DNA of 64,000 bases from Massariosphaeria phaeospora (GCA_011032825.1 JAADJZ010000003.1:62001-126000); one strand, 5' to 3'. Positions 11,191 to 23,214 are shown, counted from the first letter of the stretch. Numbers and translations: made by a program. The notes: generated by a model not told the origin, from the sequence alone.

Positions 11191-12417
11191 CCTCTACTTG
11201 GTGAAGCGGAGAAGCGCTCTGGTGTTACTGCTACTTCGGAACGGTACTGCGAATATTCTGCGTGTGGACCTCGCACCGGCGCGGTTACAGAGCGGCGCGA
11301 TTGGGTGTTTCCATCTATGTGCGGGCGGAGTCGGGTTGCACCTATTCGCGGAGCAGGTCACTATTCATTTGGCGTGCAGGCTGAATCGGCAGCAAGATGA
11401 TATATCGGTTGATTAGGTGCGTGGACGACAAGAATAGCGACGGGACTCTGGTGAGAGTATGCAAGTGTTCTCTGACGTGTAAAGGCAGGCTGCATATCGG
11501 GGAGATCCTGGCTTGGGTGCCAACCCACAGCCCGCCCAGCGTCCCGTGCAAGCTCCCCGCTGCCCGCCTGCCGCCTCGTCACCCGCCGCGATTCCTCCCA
11601 CACCTGCTCGCTGCTACCTAGACTCGTAGATGCCATGCCTATCCACTTTATAGACTGGCGCGAAATACACCTGCGCCTCTCTATTTCACTGTCTTTATGA
11701 CTTCAACACCACATTCGCACACAACTAAGACGACAGCAAATGCAAAGGCGCCAGTATCCCGGCCAACGCCTGCAATTCCAGCAAGAACTCCCTTAAATCT
11801 CGTAGTCTATAAACGTTCATGAGCAGATACCTATATTAGGGGGCATTTCAGTACACATATCGTAGGCGGCTGCAGCTCAGCATCGCCGCCTTCACCTCTG
11901 AGCAACGCACTTCCTGCACGCATAAACAGCCATCAAGACCAAAAATACACCATTTCCATGCACGAACAGCTCGATTTCCAATCTACCCTCCAGCATATTT
12001 GACCTCGCACTGCATCACGCGAACGTTCTGCGCAAATTGGGAAAGCACCTAGATAGTGACGTGGAAGGCGCCAGGCAGACGGACTGCCCGCTCCAATGGC
12101 ACAACGCGCTTGCCACGGTTCACTGTGAAGTAGCAGGCGGTCCTCGAGAAGAGGAAATCCAAATTTGGGTTTAGGCTGGTAGGGAAGAAAAAGTACTACG
12201 GAGGGAAAGACGCTCTCAACCCATACCCGTCCTCCAGTTCCTCATGAGCGTATATGTACTTGCTCCCAACGATACCTGCTACAAGAAGCCGCCAAGTAAT
12301 CCATAAGCAACCGCGACGAACCCGACCCCAACGCCACGCCAGAAGAAATCATACCTTCATATCATTGACAAACCGTCTTCGCGAGCTTGCAATCCACGCG
12401 CGCCGTATCGACCTCCG
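11191..12417. other. Intergenic between two minus-strand genes
   Basis: About 1.2 kb containing the promoter of the 886-residue protein and the 3' UTR of eisosome protein 1. Short open frames near 11340-11640 overlap each other on both strands and look random. Nothing else recognised. Confidence 0.5.
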
Positions 12418-15042
12418 CTAAATGCCGATTTCATGGAACCGCGAGTCGCGATTCGGGCTTCCCTTTCGCGCGGCACTCGCCTCCGCGGTCGCAAGCCTCG
12501 GTGGCGGTGGCAACTCGTCGTTGAACCCGTCTTTGGCTTCGTCGTAGTCAGTTGCACCGGACACTGCACTCAGACCGCTCGTCGTGCGTTCTGGAGCGCG
12601 GCCTCGTCCGTCTACGCTGGGGCGGCCGCTGGAGATGGAGGATATGTCCGAGTAAGGGCGCCCCAAGTCAGATGGCTGCTCAGGCGCCGGCCGGGGACTA
12701 GCAGGCAGGGAGTCCGGATGCGAGTGAGATGATGAGTCTCGGAGGGCCACACCGCCTATGAAGCCTGGCTTGTCGGTCTCCGCAGAGGTAGCTGAGTGCT
12801 TTGAGCGGCGCTTGAACTTGTTGAAGAAGTTCTTTAGTCCCTTGGAATCCGATTTGGGCGATCTAGGGGATGTCGGAGATGTTGGCGACGTAGGATCTAG
12901 AGGTTCGGCCTCTGCAGGTTGCTGAGTATGACCGTGGGGGGTGGGGTCTCTATAGAGATCGTCGTTCTCGTCGTCGGATGCGGTTCGGCCGCGTGTGGTG
13001 GGTATGATCACATCAATCGGCACAGCGACTTTAGGGGCTTCCGGTGCGATGCGTTCCTCTTCAATCTTCTTCTCTTTCTCAGCTTCCTTCTCTTGTTTTA
13101 CAACAATCTTCTCCTCGGTAGTCCGAGCTCGGGCAGCCTTCTTCTCGTCATCTAATACTGTCAATTGTTTTCCAACAGGTGCATGTAGATGTATCTTACC
13201 TTTGGCACGCTTCTCCTCTGCTTTGATCTCGTGGGCCCTCTCTTTCTCGGTGTGTGCCTGACGCTTTCTCATCTCTATATCGAGTCGCCGGTCTTCTTCG
13301 TCGGCCCTTCGCTTCTCGGTCTTCTCCGTGATCTCGTCCAGGGTAGGCTGTACACGAGCGAGCGCGACCGCATCGATTTCCGTCTGGTCCATATACTTGC
13401 CATTGCCGATGTGCACTTTGCCATGATGCTCCATGCGTACCTCACTGTTTGCGGCGGCCCTGGCTCGGGCTTTAGCGTCCCACTCTTCAACCATCGCTGG
13501 AGACATCTTGCCGGTCTCGTCAAATATCTTCTTGTCCATACCGAGCATCTGAGCTTGTACTTTGCGTTCTGCTGCTGCAAGAAGGTGTTTTCGATCGTTA
13601 TCGCGCTTCTTCGCATCGACTTCGGCCACCGATTTGTTGAATTCGGTCATTTGCGAGCGAATCCGTCTGGACCGCAAGTCGTCGTCATCAGAAGAATCGG
13701 CAGTCTCCGGGTTGCTAGAAGCACGGTTGCGGTTGCGTCGGATTGACAGCTTCGAACGTGTCGGCTTGTCGTAGCCGTAGTAGCTTCGATATTTGGCATT
13801 CTCGTCAGGGCCTATCTTAGCCAGGCGTTCCGCTGCAAGTTTCTGCGCCGTTTCCTGTATACCAATATAGCGCATGGCTTGCTCCTTGATCTCGGCATCG
13901 GTAGTATGTGGCTTCTGCGCTTGTGCTACAGTAGCGCCAGCTTGTGCATGCGACTGTGCCGTACGACCAGTTGCTTGGTCAATGTGTTGCTGTTGAACAT
14001 CGTACATCTTCTTCGCCATGACTATGGCGGAAGCCCGTAGTGCATCCTTATGCCTCTTCTCCTCCACTTCGAGCGCAACTGGTGGGTGCTCTGTGTACAT
14101 TTCTCTGGACATGCTCTTCGAATGCTGTATTCGTGCCGCTTCCATCGCACCCGAGCCGAGTCTGTTTGAGTCTGTGACGACTGCAGATGTTCGAGTTTTG
14201 GGAACCCTTGTTGAGGCGCTAGACGCTATCGTGGCAGCGCTCAGAGCATTCCGCGCAGAGTTCGCAGAGTCTGGAAAAGTAGGCGGGGGCGCTGGAGACG
14301 ACTGGGCTCGCTTTCGTCCCGACGTCGAAACAGCTCCGGTGGCTGCGACTAGAGCCCTCCTCCTTCCGTCTTCCGTATATCCGCGATCAATCTGCGCGCC
14401 CGAGCCCTGGTTCTTGAAGGCGAGCACTGCCGCAGAGTTGCCCGCGGCACTGGCCTGAGGAGTCCATACATCCGGCTTAGTGTGATCGTTGTGCGCAAGC
14501 AAAGCCGCTTTCGACCCTGCTGCACTGGCTTCCGGGTGCCAAAGCGGTGCCATCTTGTAGTCGTTAGCTAAGAGAGCTGCTTTGCCTGCCGCCGCCGAGT
14601 GCTCGGGCTTCCACCACTCGGGGCTCTTTTGGTTTGCGTGCGCGAGGGTTGCTGCAGTGCCCGCGGATGACTGCGTATCGATACCGACGATTGGATAGCT
14701 GGGTAGGTCTTGGGCGTGGGCGTGCTTGAGGCTAGTGGCAGCGCCTGCCCCTGTCAGTCCACTAAACGGGGCCGAGAGGTAATGGAAAACAAACTTACTC
14801 GCAGAGGAGAGCTTTCCATCGGCTCCCAGCGGGTCGCGCACGTTTGCGCCTTTGGACTTGATGCTATGTAAGGCCGCAGCTGACGCGTGGTTTTGAAGAG
14901 AGTTATCCTTTGTTCTGTGCGCCGATGGATCCGGGCAGGGCATGCCCTTCGCATTTGGGTGGTTCATCGTCGCGGCGTCCGAGCTGCCCTGGGGTGAACT
15001 GCCATCAGCCTCGGCGGACGTGGGTATTAACAGCGTAGCCAT
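12418..15042 (-). CDS. EIS1: Eisosome protein 1 (Eis1 family)
   Basis: Two exons: 15042-14799 and 14750-12418, giving about 858 residues. The 48-bp intron at 14751-14798 (minus-strand GTAAGT...CTGACAG) has no stop and is a multiple of three, so an unspliced reading adds 16 residues. Splicing joins KLSSA to a family-typical AATSLKHA block. The N-terminal 200 residues hold the family hallmark: repeated units of the type (S/N)(P/K)xxWxPxxSAAAxxAALLA (WWKPEHSAAAGKAALLA, LWHPEASAAGSKAALLA, VWTPQASAAGNSAAVLA). The middle is a long charged helical region with many KKAEE-like segments. The C-terminus is disordered with SPTSPTSP repeats and a basic patch. Eis1 proteins are peripheral components of eisosomes, the plasma-membrane domains that shape furrows under the cortex. 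It is divergent from the phosphatase gene, sharing an 880-bp upstream region. Confidence 0.92.
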   Translation of the reverse strand: MATLLIPTSAEADGSSPQGSSDAATMNHPNAKGMPCPDPSAHRTKDNSLQNHASAAALHSIKSKGANVRDPLGADGKLSSASKFVFHYLSAPFSGLTGAGAATSLKHAHAQDLPSYPIVGIDTQSSAGTAATLAHANQKSPEWWKPEHSAAAGKAALLANDYKMAPLWHPEASAAGSKAALLAHNDHTKPDVWTPQASAAGNSAAVLAFKNQGSGAQIDRGYTEDGRRRALVAATGAVSTSGRKRAQSSPAPPPTFPDSANSARNALSAATIASSASTRVPKTRTSAVVTDSNRLGSGAMEAARIQHSKSMSREMYTEHPPVALEVEEKRHKDALRASAIVMAKKMYDVQQQHIDQATGRTAQSHAQAGATVAQAQKPHTTDAEIKEQAMRYIGIQETAQKLAAERLAKIGPDENAKYRSYYGYDKPTRSKLSIRRNRNRASSNPETADSSDDDDLRSRRIRSQMTEFNKSVAEVDAKKRDNDRKHLLAAAERKVQAQMLGMDKKIFDETGKMSPAMVEEWDAKARARAAANSEVRMEHHGKVHIGNGKYMDQTEIDAVALARVQPTLDEITEKTEKRRADEEDRRLDIEMRKRQAHTEKERAHEIKAEEKRAKGKIHLHAPVGKQLTVLDDEKKAARARTTEEKIVVKQEKEAEKEKKIEEERIAPEAPKVAVPIDVIIPTTRGRTASDDENDDLYRDPTPHGHTQQPAEAEPLDPTSPTSPTSPRSPKSDSKGLKNFFNKFKRRSKHSATSAETDKPGFIGGVALRDSSSHSHPDSLPASPRPAPEQPSDLGRPYSDISSISSGRPSVDGRGRAPERTTSGLSAVSGATDYDEAKDGFNDELPPPPRLATAEASAARKGSPNRDSRFHEIGI

Positions 15043-15926
15043 AGTGACCTGGAGCTCACTGGATGGTGACTGTCTATAAATCCTTCGGCCTCCAATGAGA
15101 CGGGTCGGGGCGGTAGGTTGAGTGTTTCTAGGAAAAAGATAACGATGCTCGAGACATGGCCGCCTTGGGAGGAGACATGGCTATAATAACGATGGAGCCA
15201 CTGCAGTTCGCTGGGCGGTTATGGCGATGATGTCACAGTCACTGCGCGTGCCGCAGGTGATCGTCCGTGTTCGCGCGCCGGCAACACACCAACTCTCGTC
15301 TCAGTATAGCCGTGAATCAACCGGGAGATCGCGGCGTTGCTTCGAACTCCAAGTACATTGTCATTGGCCATGACCGCTGGAAAGGCGGGAGTTAAACAAA
15401 TGAGACGACCGAATCCAGACAGTGACGTCCCAGAATGTGTGGGCTTTTTAACCCCAGCTGTGCCCCTCGTCACCGCCGAAGTCCGTTGAAGTGCTCGGCC
15501 CCCGAGCAGATATCAGTTGTGCCTGTAGTTCTAGATCTGGTACATTATTTGTACTTGTACACTACGGAGCCCAGGCATCAACAAACGAATACGGTTCTTA
15601 CTCCTCCCATAACGCCTCCTACATGGCACAAAATTTCCTCACTCCTCAGCCCAAGAAAATCTTGCATAGTTACCTTGAGATTTCATAGGCAGATCTGTAA
15701 ACGATCCTGCGTGTTAAAAACGGTGCGTAACAGATATTTAGCTCTCCAACTCACGATAGTTCCAGCCGCCAGCGCACCAACTGCCCCAGATACAGTTAGC
15801 GCGACATCCAGTAACCGACCGACGTCATGAGTTGGACGCAGACGCAGGCTTCTCGAAGCTCACTGTTCACTTTACGTTAATATATGTACCACATGGTCGA
15901 CCGTTGCTTCAGCAGACCTAGCATCT
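15043..15926. other. Divergent intergenic region (EIS1 / tyrosine phosphatase promoters)
   Basis: About 880 bases between divergently transcribed genes, so both promoters should lie here. I see no diagnostic site. Confidence 0.5.
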
Positions 15927-16951
15927 ATGGCCCCCATTTACTCTCCGCTGAAGAGCATACCCAATTTTCGCGACGTGGGTGTCTTTGTCAACGACACCGC
16001 TAGCACAACGTACGTTGCCTCGCAAGTTGCGTACTCAGGTTAAACTAACAATGCAAAGTCAACTGAAGACTGGGTTGCTATTCCGTGGAGCTCGGCCAGG
16101 TAGATTATCCACACATTTCAATGACTCCGCTAACGGCTGGAAGATGAAGCGTCATTCCAAGAAAGGCAGAGACTCCTCCATGAGTATAAGATCAAGAGCA
16201 TCATTGATCTAAGGACAAAGTAAGTACATGGGCTGTACCAGCTTTGGCAAAACTGATGTTCTGCAGGACCGAACATGTCGAGCAGGCCCAAAAGCGAGAC
16301 GCGAAAATCAAAGCTTCTTCAGCTGTCGCCCAGTCGAATGATGAGGTCGCTGAGCCGCTCAAGATCCCAGGCATTGTTTATCACGAAATCAACTTCAACG
16401 GCTCAGCCTTCTCCCGGATGCTCATCTCGAAGCTTTCGTGGATCGAGTTCTTCCGGCTAGTCTTCCTGATGCTGGCCGGATACCGACTAGATGCCATCAA
16501 GATCCTCGCGCCACACATGGAGTCGTCGGGAGTTACAGGCCTCGCTGTCGATTCACTCGATGTGTGCACTCGCGAAGTGAAGCAGGTCTTCCAAGTCTTG
16601 TCCGACCAGAGCAACTGGCCTTGTCTGGTGCATTGTACCCAAGGCAAAGACCGCACAGGGTTGGTCGTCATGCTCGTGTTGTTTCTACTGGGAGTGGAAA
16701 TAGATGCGATCGAGAAAGACTATCTGCTGTCGGAGCCGGAGCTCGCAGCAGAGAGGCCGGCGAGGATCAAGGAGATACAGAGCATTGGACTGTCTGAGCG
16801 CTTTGCAATGTGTCCACCGGACACCGTAAGCACCGTGCATGAACATATCCAGAGCAAGTACGGTAGCGTGGAAGCGTATCTGGGCGGCGTGGGCGTGACA
16901 AGAGCCATGATGGACAGCTTGAAGAGGATATTACATGAAGACGCAGCATGA
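15927..16951 (+). CDS. Tyrosine phosphatase family protein (CX5R, Y_phosphatase3-like)
   Basis: Four exons: 15927-16009, 16059-16099, 16144-16219 and 16267-16951, giving 294 residues. The introns are 44-49 bp with clear CTAAC-type branch sites (ACTAACAATG, GCTAACGGC). Splicing restores the family N-terminus: NFRDVG, then GLLFRGARPDEA, then the IKSIIDLRTKTEH block. The catalytic loop HCTQGKDRTG lies at residues 189-198, with Cys190 and Arg196 forming the CX5R phosphate-binding motif. This family (Pfam Y_phosphatase3, fungal and bacterial) dephosphorylates phosphotyrosine or phosphoinositides. The KDR variant of the loop, with a Lys-Asp before the Arg, is common in this group. The start is the first ATG giving the conserved SIPNFRDVG. 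The protein has no signal peptide; a hydrophobic stretch near LVFLMLAGYRL is part of the fold. Confidence 0.9.
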
Positions 16952-17216
16952 GAGCACTACCGAGTACTCAGCAGCGCTTTTTTAGCTGTCTACAACTAAA
17001 CTTAGAACCCCGGCGGTCTTATCAGCAATCGACGCGTGTGTGGTGTTGGCAGCTAGCCCGAAATGACACCTAAAGGTTTAGGACCCCTGACGTGAAGCTC
17101 CGTTCGCTTAGCGCCGAGAGCTCAGGGCTCACCGTTCCCGCTTGGCGTGTGCGCTCCACATCTTCTTCGTTGCTTCGCACTTCTGTCTCCTGCAAAATTC
17201 AACCACTGCAGGCACG

Positions 17217-18979
17217 ATGAACGGGAACGGGAAGACCGCAGAAGAGAGCTTCGAGTGGATTGCAACGCCTCCACCGCCCGCGCGCACTGCTCCCGCCTTC
17301 GACTGCGGCGTCAAGACCACGTCGGTACGTACCTCGAAATATTTATTTTACGAGTCCAGACCAGCACCCCGCCTGCCATTGGGGTCCCCGATCAACGCGC
17401 ACCGAGCTGACTTTTGGCCCACCACAGTATCGCGCCATTGCCAATGCTCCGCTGCCGGCAGATGGCAACGGTTCCGGCCATTTCAGCAATGGCCTGCTCA
17501 TTTCCATCTTGATCGGTGTTCCGGCCTACCTGACCTGGACGCTGGGCGGCGGCTGGAAGACGTGGCTCTTCATCGCGCTCCTGGTCGACCTCCCGCTCCT
17601 CGGCGCCTTCTGGCTCATTACTTCTGAGCTTGCACCGCGAAGGAATGAGAAGGCCCGCTTTCCTGGACGTCCAATTGAGCATTACCTTACCTTCCACAAG
17701 AAGGAGGATCGCGAAAAATACCATGGCAACAAGACCATAGCACTGCAGACATTCCACGAGAAGTACTTCGACGGGGACGTCAGCTTCAAGGGCGACTGCT
17801 TGGAAATGCTCGAGTGGCGCCACGACTGGGCCAATTTCAGATTCACCGTCGGACTGATCAAGTACTTCCTCACTGGCATGCTTCCGGAGGTCATCATGCA
17901 CACCAGGTCTCAAGGTATGTGGTACCGCAGTCGCTGCTAAGACTCAAACCCCTCCTTAGCAATACGAGCTCTGGCTAACACGCAAGGCAGACGAAGAGCA
18001 GGTCCGTGACCACTATGACCGCGGCGACGACTTCTACGGCTGGTTCCTCGGGCCACGCATGATCTACACTTCGGGCATTATCTCAGACATCAACCACGAG
18101 GAGACTCTCGAGCAGCTCCAGGACAACAAAATGGCTATCGTCTGCGAGAAGATCGAGCTTAAGCCGAAGGAGAAAATGCTTGACATTGGCTGCGGGTGGG
18201 GCACCCTCGCCAGGTTCGCTTCTTCCAAATACGGTGCAAACGTTACTGGTGTTACCCTGGGCCGCAATCAGACTGCATGGGGTAACAGCGGCCTGAGGAG
18301 AGAAGGCATTGAGGCCGACCAGTCCAACATCCTCTGCATGGACTATCGCGACATTCCGGTCCCGGAAGGCGGCTACGATAAGATCACTTGCCTCGAGATG
18401 GCCGAGCATGTGGGTGTGCGCCATTTCCGAGGCTTCCTCCGCCAAGTCCATGACATGCTCGACGACGACGGTACCTTCTTCCTCCAGATTGCTGGACTCC
18501 GCACGTCCTGGCAGTTTGAGGACTTCACCTGGGGCCTCTTCATGAACAAGTACGTCTTTCCGGGCGCTGATGCCTCCATGCCGATGGGATGGGTCGTCAC
18601 CCAGCTCGAGGCTGCCGGTTTCGAGGTCAAGATGAGCGACACAATCGGCGTGCACTACTCGGCTACCATCTGGAAGTGGTACCGCAACTGGCTCGGCAAC
18701 AAGGACAAGGTCGTCGCCAAGTATGGCGAGCGTTGGTTCCGCGTACGTTTCTGCAGCCCCTCCGACCGTGCGTGTCGTGACTAACCGAAATTCTAGATCT
18801 GGGAATTCTTCCTCGCCTACTCGACAATTGCCTCCCGCCAGGGCACCGCCTCCTGCTTCCAGCTCACCTGCGTCAAGAACATCAACTCGACCCACCGCAT
18901 CACGGGCGTCTCGACGCAGTTCTCTCTGTCCGGCGCCCTTGCAGCCGCGAAGAAGAGACTAGGCAAAATCGGTTCGTAA
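17217..18979 (+). CDS. Sphingolipid C9-methyltransferase
   Basis: Four exons: 17217-17324, 17428-17914, 17991-18742 and 18797-18979, giving 509 residues, close to the usual size. It methylates C9 of the sphingoid base of fungal glucosylceramides using S-adenosylmethionine, at the ER or Golgi membrane. Two N-terminal membrane segments lie at about residues 57-75 and 79-101. The cyclopropane-fatty-acid-synthase-type methyltransferase fold follows, with a substrate-side motif HYDRGDDFYGWFLGPRMIYT near 206-225 and the SAM-binding LDIGCGWG at 262-269. Introns have GTACGT, GTATGT and GTACGT donors. The stop follows LGKIGS at 18977-18979. An alternative fifth exon (19113-19279) is possible through a GTTCGT donor at 18972; see findings. 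The next gene downstream, phosphomannomutase, converges on it. Confidence 0.9.
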
Positions 18980-20590
18980 TCTGCGTGTGGATTTCCTTTC
19001 GCGTCGTGCCCACTGCCCTTGTTGTTTGTTTTTAGTTTGTGTTTTTTACTCGCCCGCGCTCTCGTCCTCGCTTAACGAACGGTCGACTGGTATTAATGCA
19101 AGCTCGCAACAGGTGGCCTGCTTCCCCTAGAGGACCAACTCGCCATGAATCGCCTCGGGTATCTTCCTCGCGAGGAGACGACGGCCTTGAACCGCACTTT
19201 CAGGACGGCGGTTGAATGGCGGCATCATGGTCTTGTTAGGGAAATGCTGGGGCGTCCGCGTGCGGGCTACGATATGTAAGGAAAATCAATACTCACAGCT
19301 CGACGGTTCTCTTTAGCCTTTTCATCGTGTTAGCTATGTGGCGGGGGGTGCGGAGTTTCTTCAAAAGCGGCTTTACATGGTGGGGGTCGTGATGGGTGTC
19401 CGTTCGTAGAATGGCTACGCTTACTAGGGGATATATTTTTTCTCCCTTTTGAGTCTTCGTGACTGCATGGATCTGCTTCAAGGGGTGCATGGAGTTGCGG
19501 AGCTCGGCTGGAGCTTCTAGGTAGTCTGATGGCTGCGAAGATGGCAGATACATAATCAACATTCAACATTGTCCCTTACCTCTATGTGTGGGTTAGCTTT
19601 TAGGGGATTGTGTGCTGTGTACAACGTATGTAAGTGTATATGTGTGTGTGTGTGTGTATGTGTGTGTATGTGTGCATGTAAGACAAGAGAGAGAGAAGAA
19701 GAGGAAGAAGAAGAAGCACTCTTAAACGCAGTAGCTTTTATACCCAGCTGTTCGCAAGCCACAAATACAAACACAAACACCATGTCAATCAATAAAGAGA
19801 TGCCAATGTTCGCAACAGCCCAGCTAAACACAACATACCGCGTCAAATCTACGACTACGTTACATTCTCCCTACCATTCTAACACGTCTTCTCTTCTCGC
19901 CTTGCTGATATCAAGCATTCATGCTACCACACGCTATTAACCTCTATCTATGTTGCTTGCTTCGTCTCCTGTCTGTCTTACGTTTAAACAAACAATTCCT
20001 GCAGTGCTTAAATTCTATTATCACCAAGACTAGATACTTGTCTATGTGCCTAGTCCTAGCTCTCGTCGAGTCGATTCGATTCGCTTTGGTTTAGTTGGGA
20101 ATCATTTAGGATTTAGCGTTCTGGGCCTGTGTTGCTTGCTTCTTCGTCTAAGTGCGGCTTTTAGGGAGGATTGGGGCTTCTTATAGAGGTAGGTAGGAGG
20201 GAGGGAGGTAAGTCTCATGTATATTACGGTCCGTGGGATGTATGTCTGCAAGGGCATGGTTTACCTAGTTGGCGTGTAGGTAGCAGGATGCACGACAGGC
20301 AAGCAAGCAAGCAATCAACAAACATCAATGCACGTAGGAGGCTTAGAGAGCCGCTCGTGGAAACTAGGTATGTACTGCGTACCACAGCTTTTGTTTGATT
20401 TGAGACGCAGGCGCGGTATATAAGTCATTATGCTGTCCATTGTACCATTATCATTCCGCGTTCCTATCCAACCACAATCGCAGTGATTCTCGATCCTCAT
20501 CTGGGCATCTGCTGCCTCGAGCATAGGAGGGAGAAAGATGGCCCCTCATATCCAATGTCCGCAACTCTTACTGCCACCCCAACTCCCCGC
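18980..20590. other. Convergent intergenic region with simple repeats
   Basis: About 1.6 kb between the 3' ends of the C9-methyltransferase and phosphomannomutase genes. It holds a possible alternative terminal exon (19113-19279), a (GT)n tract and a purine tract (19639-19715). The rest (19720-20590) shows no gene-like frame. Confidence 0.5.
19639..19715. repeat. (TG)n microsatellite followed by GA/GAA purine tract
   Basis: Imperfect TG repeat from 19639 to about 19680 with TATG interruptions, then an AG/AAG-rich purine tract to about 19715. Read directly from the sequence. Confidence 0.9.
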
Positions 20591-21658
20591 TCAGAAGAAC
20601 ATCTCCCTCAGCTTCGCCATCGTATCCTCCGGCCCCGTAACCGCATGCCCCACCGTCCGTTTATCATCGTAGATCTCCCAGTCATTCCCGCCCGGATATG
20701 CCTTGTCGCCAAAGAAGTGAATCGTCGAGTAGTCGACGCCGTCCGGGCGCGCTTTCTCGGCCTCGACGTGCCGCAGACAGTACGTCTTGTCCCAGCCCGT
20801 GGGGAACACGTCGAAGGAGATCTGGCCGCCGATCGAGTACGTCAGCGCGAGGTCCGGGAAGGCGTCTTTGAGCGCTGCGACCATGGTCGAGCGCACTTTG
20901 GCGCCCGCGTCGTAGTCTTGGAAGGCGAGACGCTCGGGGTTCGACGCGTTGCGGCCGATGGGTGAGACGTTGATCATGCCGTTGCGGAATTCGATGAAGG
21001 TGCCGCGTTTGATGGGAATGTCGAGGTCGGCGATGTAGTGCAGGATCCTGGGGTATGGGTCAGTATGGATGCGTGCATGGCTGTGTGCATGGGTGCTCGA
21101 TTGCTCGTCAGGGCCCTCGCGCATGCCCGCATGCCGTTGCGCCGCAGCAGCCCCTGGGCGCACGAGAACCCGCTGGCAAGAGCGAGGCGGACGTACCACT
21201 TGACCAGCCTCTTGTAGTTCTCCTCTCCAATCCACTCAATGAAGCTCGCGCCCGTGAGCTTTTCGCCCAACCGGTATGCCGTCAATCCGTTCTCGGAGAA
21301 GCAGAAGTCGAAGAGGGAGGTGACGTTCACTTCGGCGGAGCCGAGCTGCTCCTGCTGCTTGACGAGGTCAGAGCCGCCGACGAAGCCGATGGCGACCTTA
21401 TGACGGAGTTGGGAGAGGAGTTGGAGCATTTCGGGGGAGCTGTGCTGGGTGGAGAGTCAGCGGCGGGCTTGGTGGACGTGGTGGGTACACAATGGGGTGT
21501 CTGAGGACGCAGAATCGAGCTGGTATGCGCGAAGGACGTAAGAGGCGAGGACGTACAAGGCGCGCGGGTGTGAGCGTGTTGTCGACATCGAAGAGAACGA
21601 TGGTGTTCTTAATTGGGCGCTCGTTCAGCGGGGGAATGATGGTTGCGGCGACGGCCAT
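20591..21658 (-). CDS. SEC53: Phosphomannomutase
   Basis: Three exons: 21658-21557, 21444-21197 and 21047-20591, giving 268 residues, the normal size of eukaryotic phosphomannomutase. It converts mannose-6-phosphate to mannose-1-phosphate in the cytosol, feeding GDP-mannose for N-glycosylation, O-mannosylation and GPI anchors. The HAD-type nucleophile motif is [11 protein letters not shown] near residues 24-34. Further conserved blocks are [66 protein letters not shown] and [17 protein letters not shown]. Splicing of intron 2 (GTACGT...CCCCAG) joins KLVKW-like to [11 protein letters not shown] in frame. The nucleophile motif reads DVDNT where most family members I know have DVDGT; both aspartates are kept. 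Intron 1 (112 bp) could use a slightly different acceptor, but only CCCAG at 21445-21449 keeps frame. Confidence 0.95.
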
Positions 21659-23214
21659 TTCGACGGAAAAGCGACAGCAGAATCTTTGAGTTTGCGGACG
21701 GAAGGTTCAAAATATGGAAGAACACCCAATTGGCATCTATAGGAGCGTCTGTGGTATCTGTGGTGTTGGGTAAAAGAGCGAGGTGAGAGTGCAGGTGCTT
21801 CGGCCGGCAGCTGGGACTTGGAGATTTTGGAGGGGCAGCTGCAAGGCGAAGGAATGGCGTGGGGTATTACAGCTAGCTTGATTGGTGCAGTCCTGGGACC
21901 CTGAGTGCCTGAGTGCCTGAGATGCTCTCGTTGGCAAGTAATTGGGGGGTGGAGAATCGCATGTGGCGGTTTTACATAGGCAGATAGCAGTGCATCACTC
22001 CCAACGCTTTGTGAGTGTTATCATAGATTGTGAGCACCAAGGACATGTGTTCTGATCGTTCCGAGTCTCGAGTCATGCTGGGGAAGGAACGTTGCACTAG
22101 ACGGGACGGGGATGGCGTCCGCCGAGACTTTCAACATCAAGTCTCCCGGAGATGTGACAGAAAACCATCCATCCTTCTCTCCACCCCCATTCACGTCCGC
22201 GGTTCGTGCGCACTTGTCACTATGGTTTGTTTGACTCGGTAATGTCATTGGTAATAGTATATACTCGATAAAAGCGTGTTGTCGTCGTCGGGGGGGCAAA
22301 CGGGCAGCCCTCGACGGCGTTTGCATTATCTGCCTCAATATCATCATCTAACTCATATGTTCATTGCCGTCTCTTCAATGTGACCAGTCTTGCGTTCTCC
22401 AGCCGTAAAAGTCAATTCTTCTTGTCTCTTGTCGCCAGTCTTTATGAGTCATGCCAATATCTCTGAAAGAGGTGATGTTGCGTTTCGCTGCAGGTGGATA
22501 CACCAAGGTAAGGTAAGGGTGCCGGAATCTCCATGTCGTATGTCTATCAAGCTCTATTCTTTCTTTTCTCATGCCGTCGGGGTGTAAAAGGTGGCTGTTC
22601 CTTTGGCTGAGGGAGTATCGATGGTCCTACGATATGGCCAGGGCGCTTTGCGTGGCATAGCGGATACGGTAGGTAATGTAAAGGCAGGGTCCCCTACTGT
22701 TCTCACGATCTTGTGTGTAGGGCGTTAGATGTAAGAGTGAGTTAGGTAGTATCCATGAACACAGCCCATGGCCTGATAGAGTAATGGTGCATTGCCCGGC
22801 CTTCAGGTACAGTATCACATTGTAAAGCCGCAGCAGACTCCTGTCGTTCCATGGCAGTTACGGTCGGGCAGCGCGCAAGTGCGAATGGTATCCGTTTACT
22901 GTAGGATCTCGGGCAGCCGAGTGGTGTACGGTATGATGATTCCTTTCGGCGGAGATGCATCGCTGGCGCATCATAAATACGGAGAAGCTGAGATCGTGTT
23001 ACTTCGTGGCGAATACGATTGAGCATGGCAATGTCCAGGAGAGGGTGATGCAGCTCTCTGGCGTCTGTTGCACTGCCTGAAGATTGTGGTAGTAGCTGTT
23101 CGTGCAAGCTGGGCTGCGTCTTTCGGGGAGGGTGCATCGCTGCGAAGGGCACTTACGAAAGAGCTATAACGTACTGCTTCGTCTGGCATGCATAGCAGGG
23201 CATCCTAAAGGCAA

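Noticed and set aside
15219..15830. Short frames in the EIS1/phosphatase promoter region
   Set aside because: Short, mixed strand, no conserved features.
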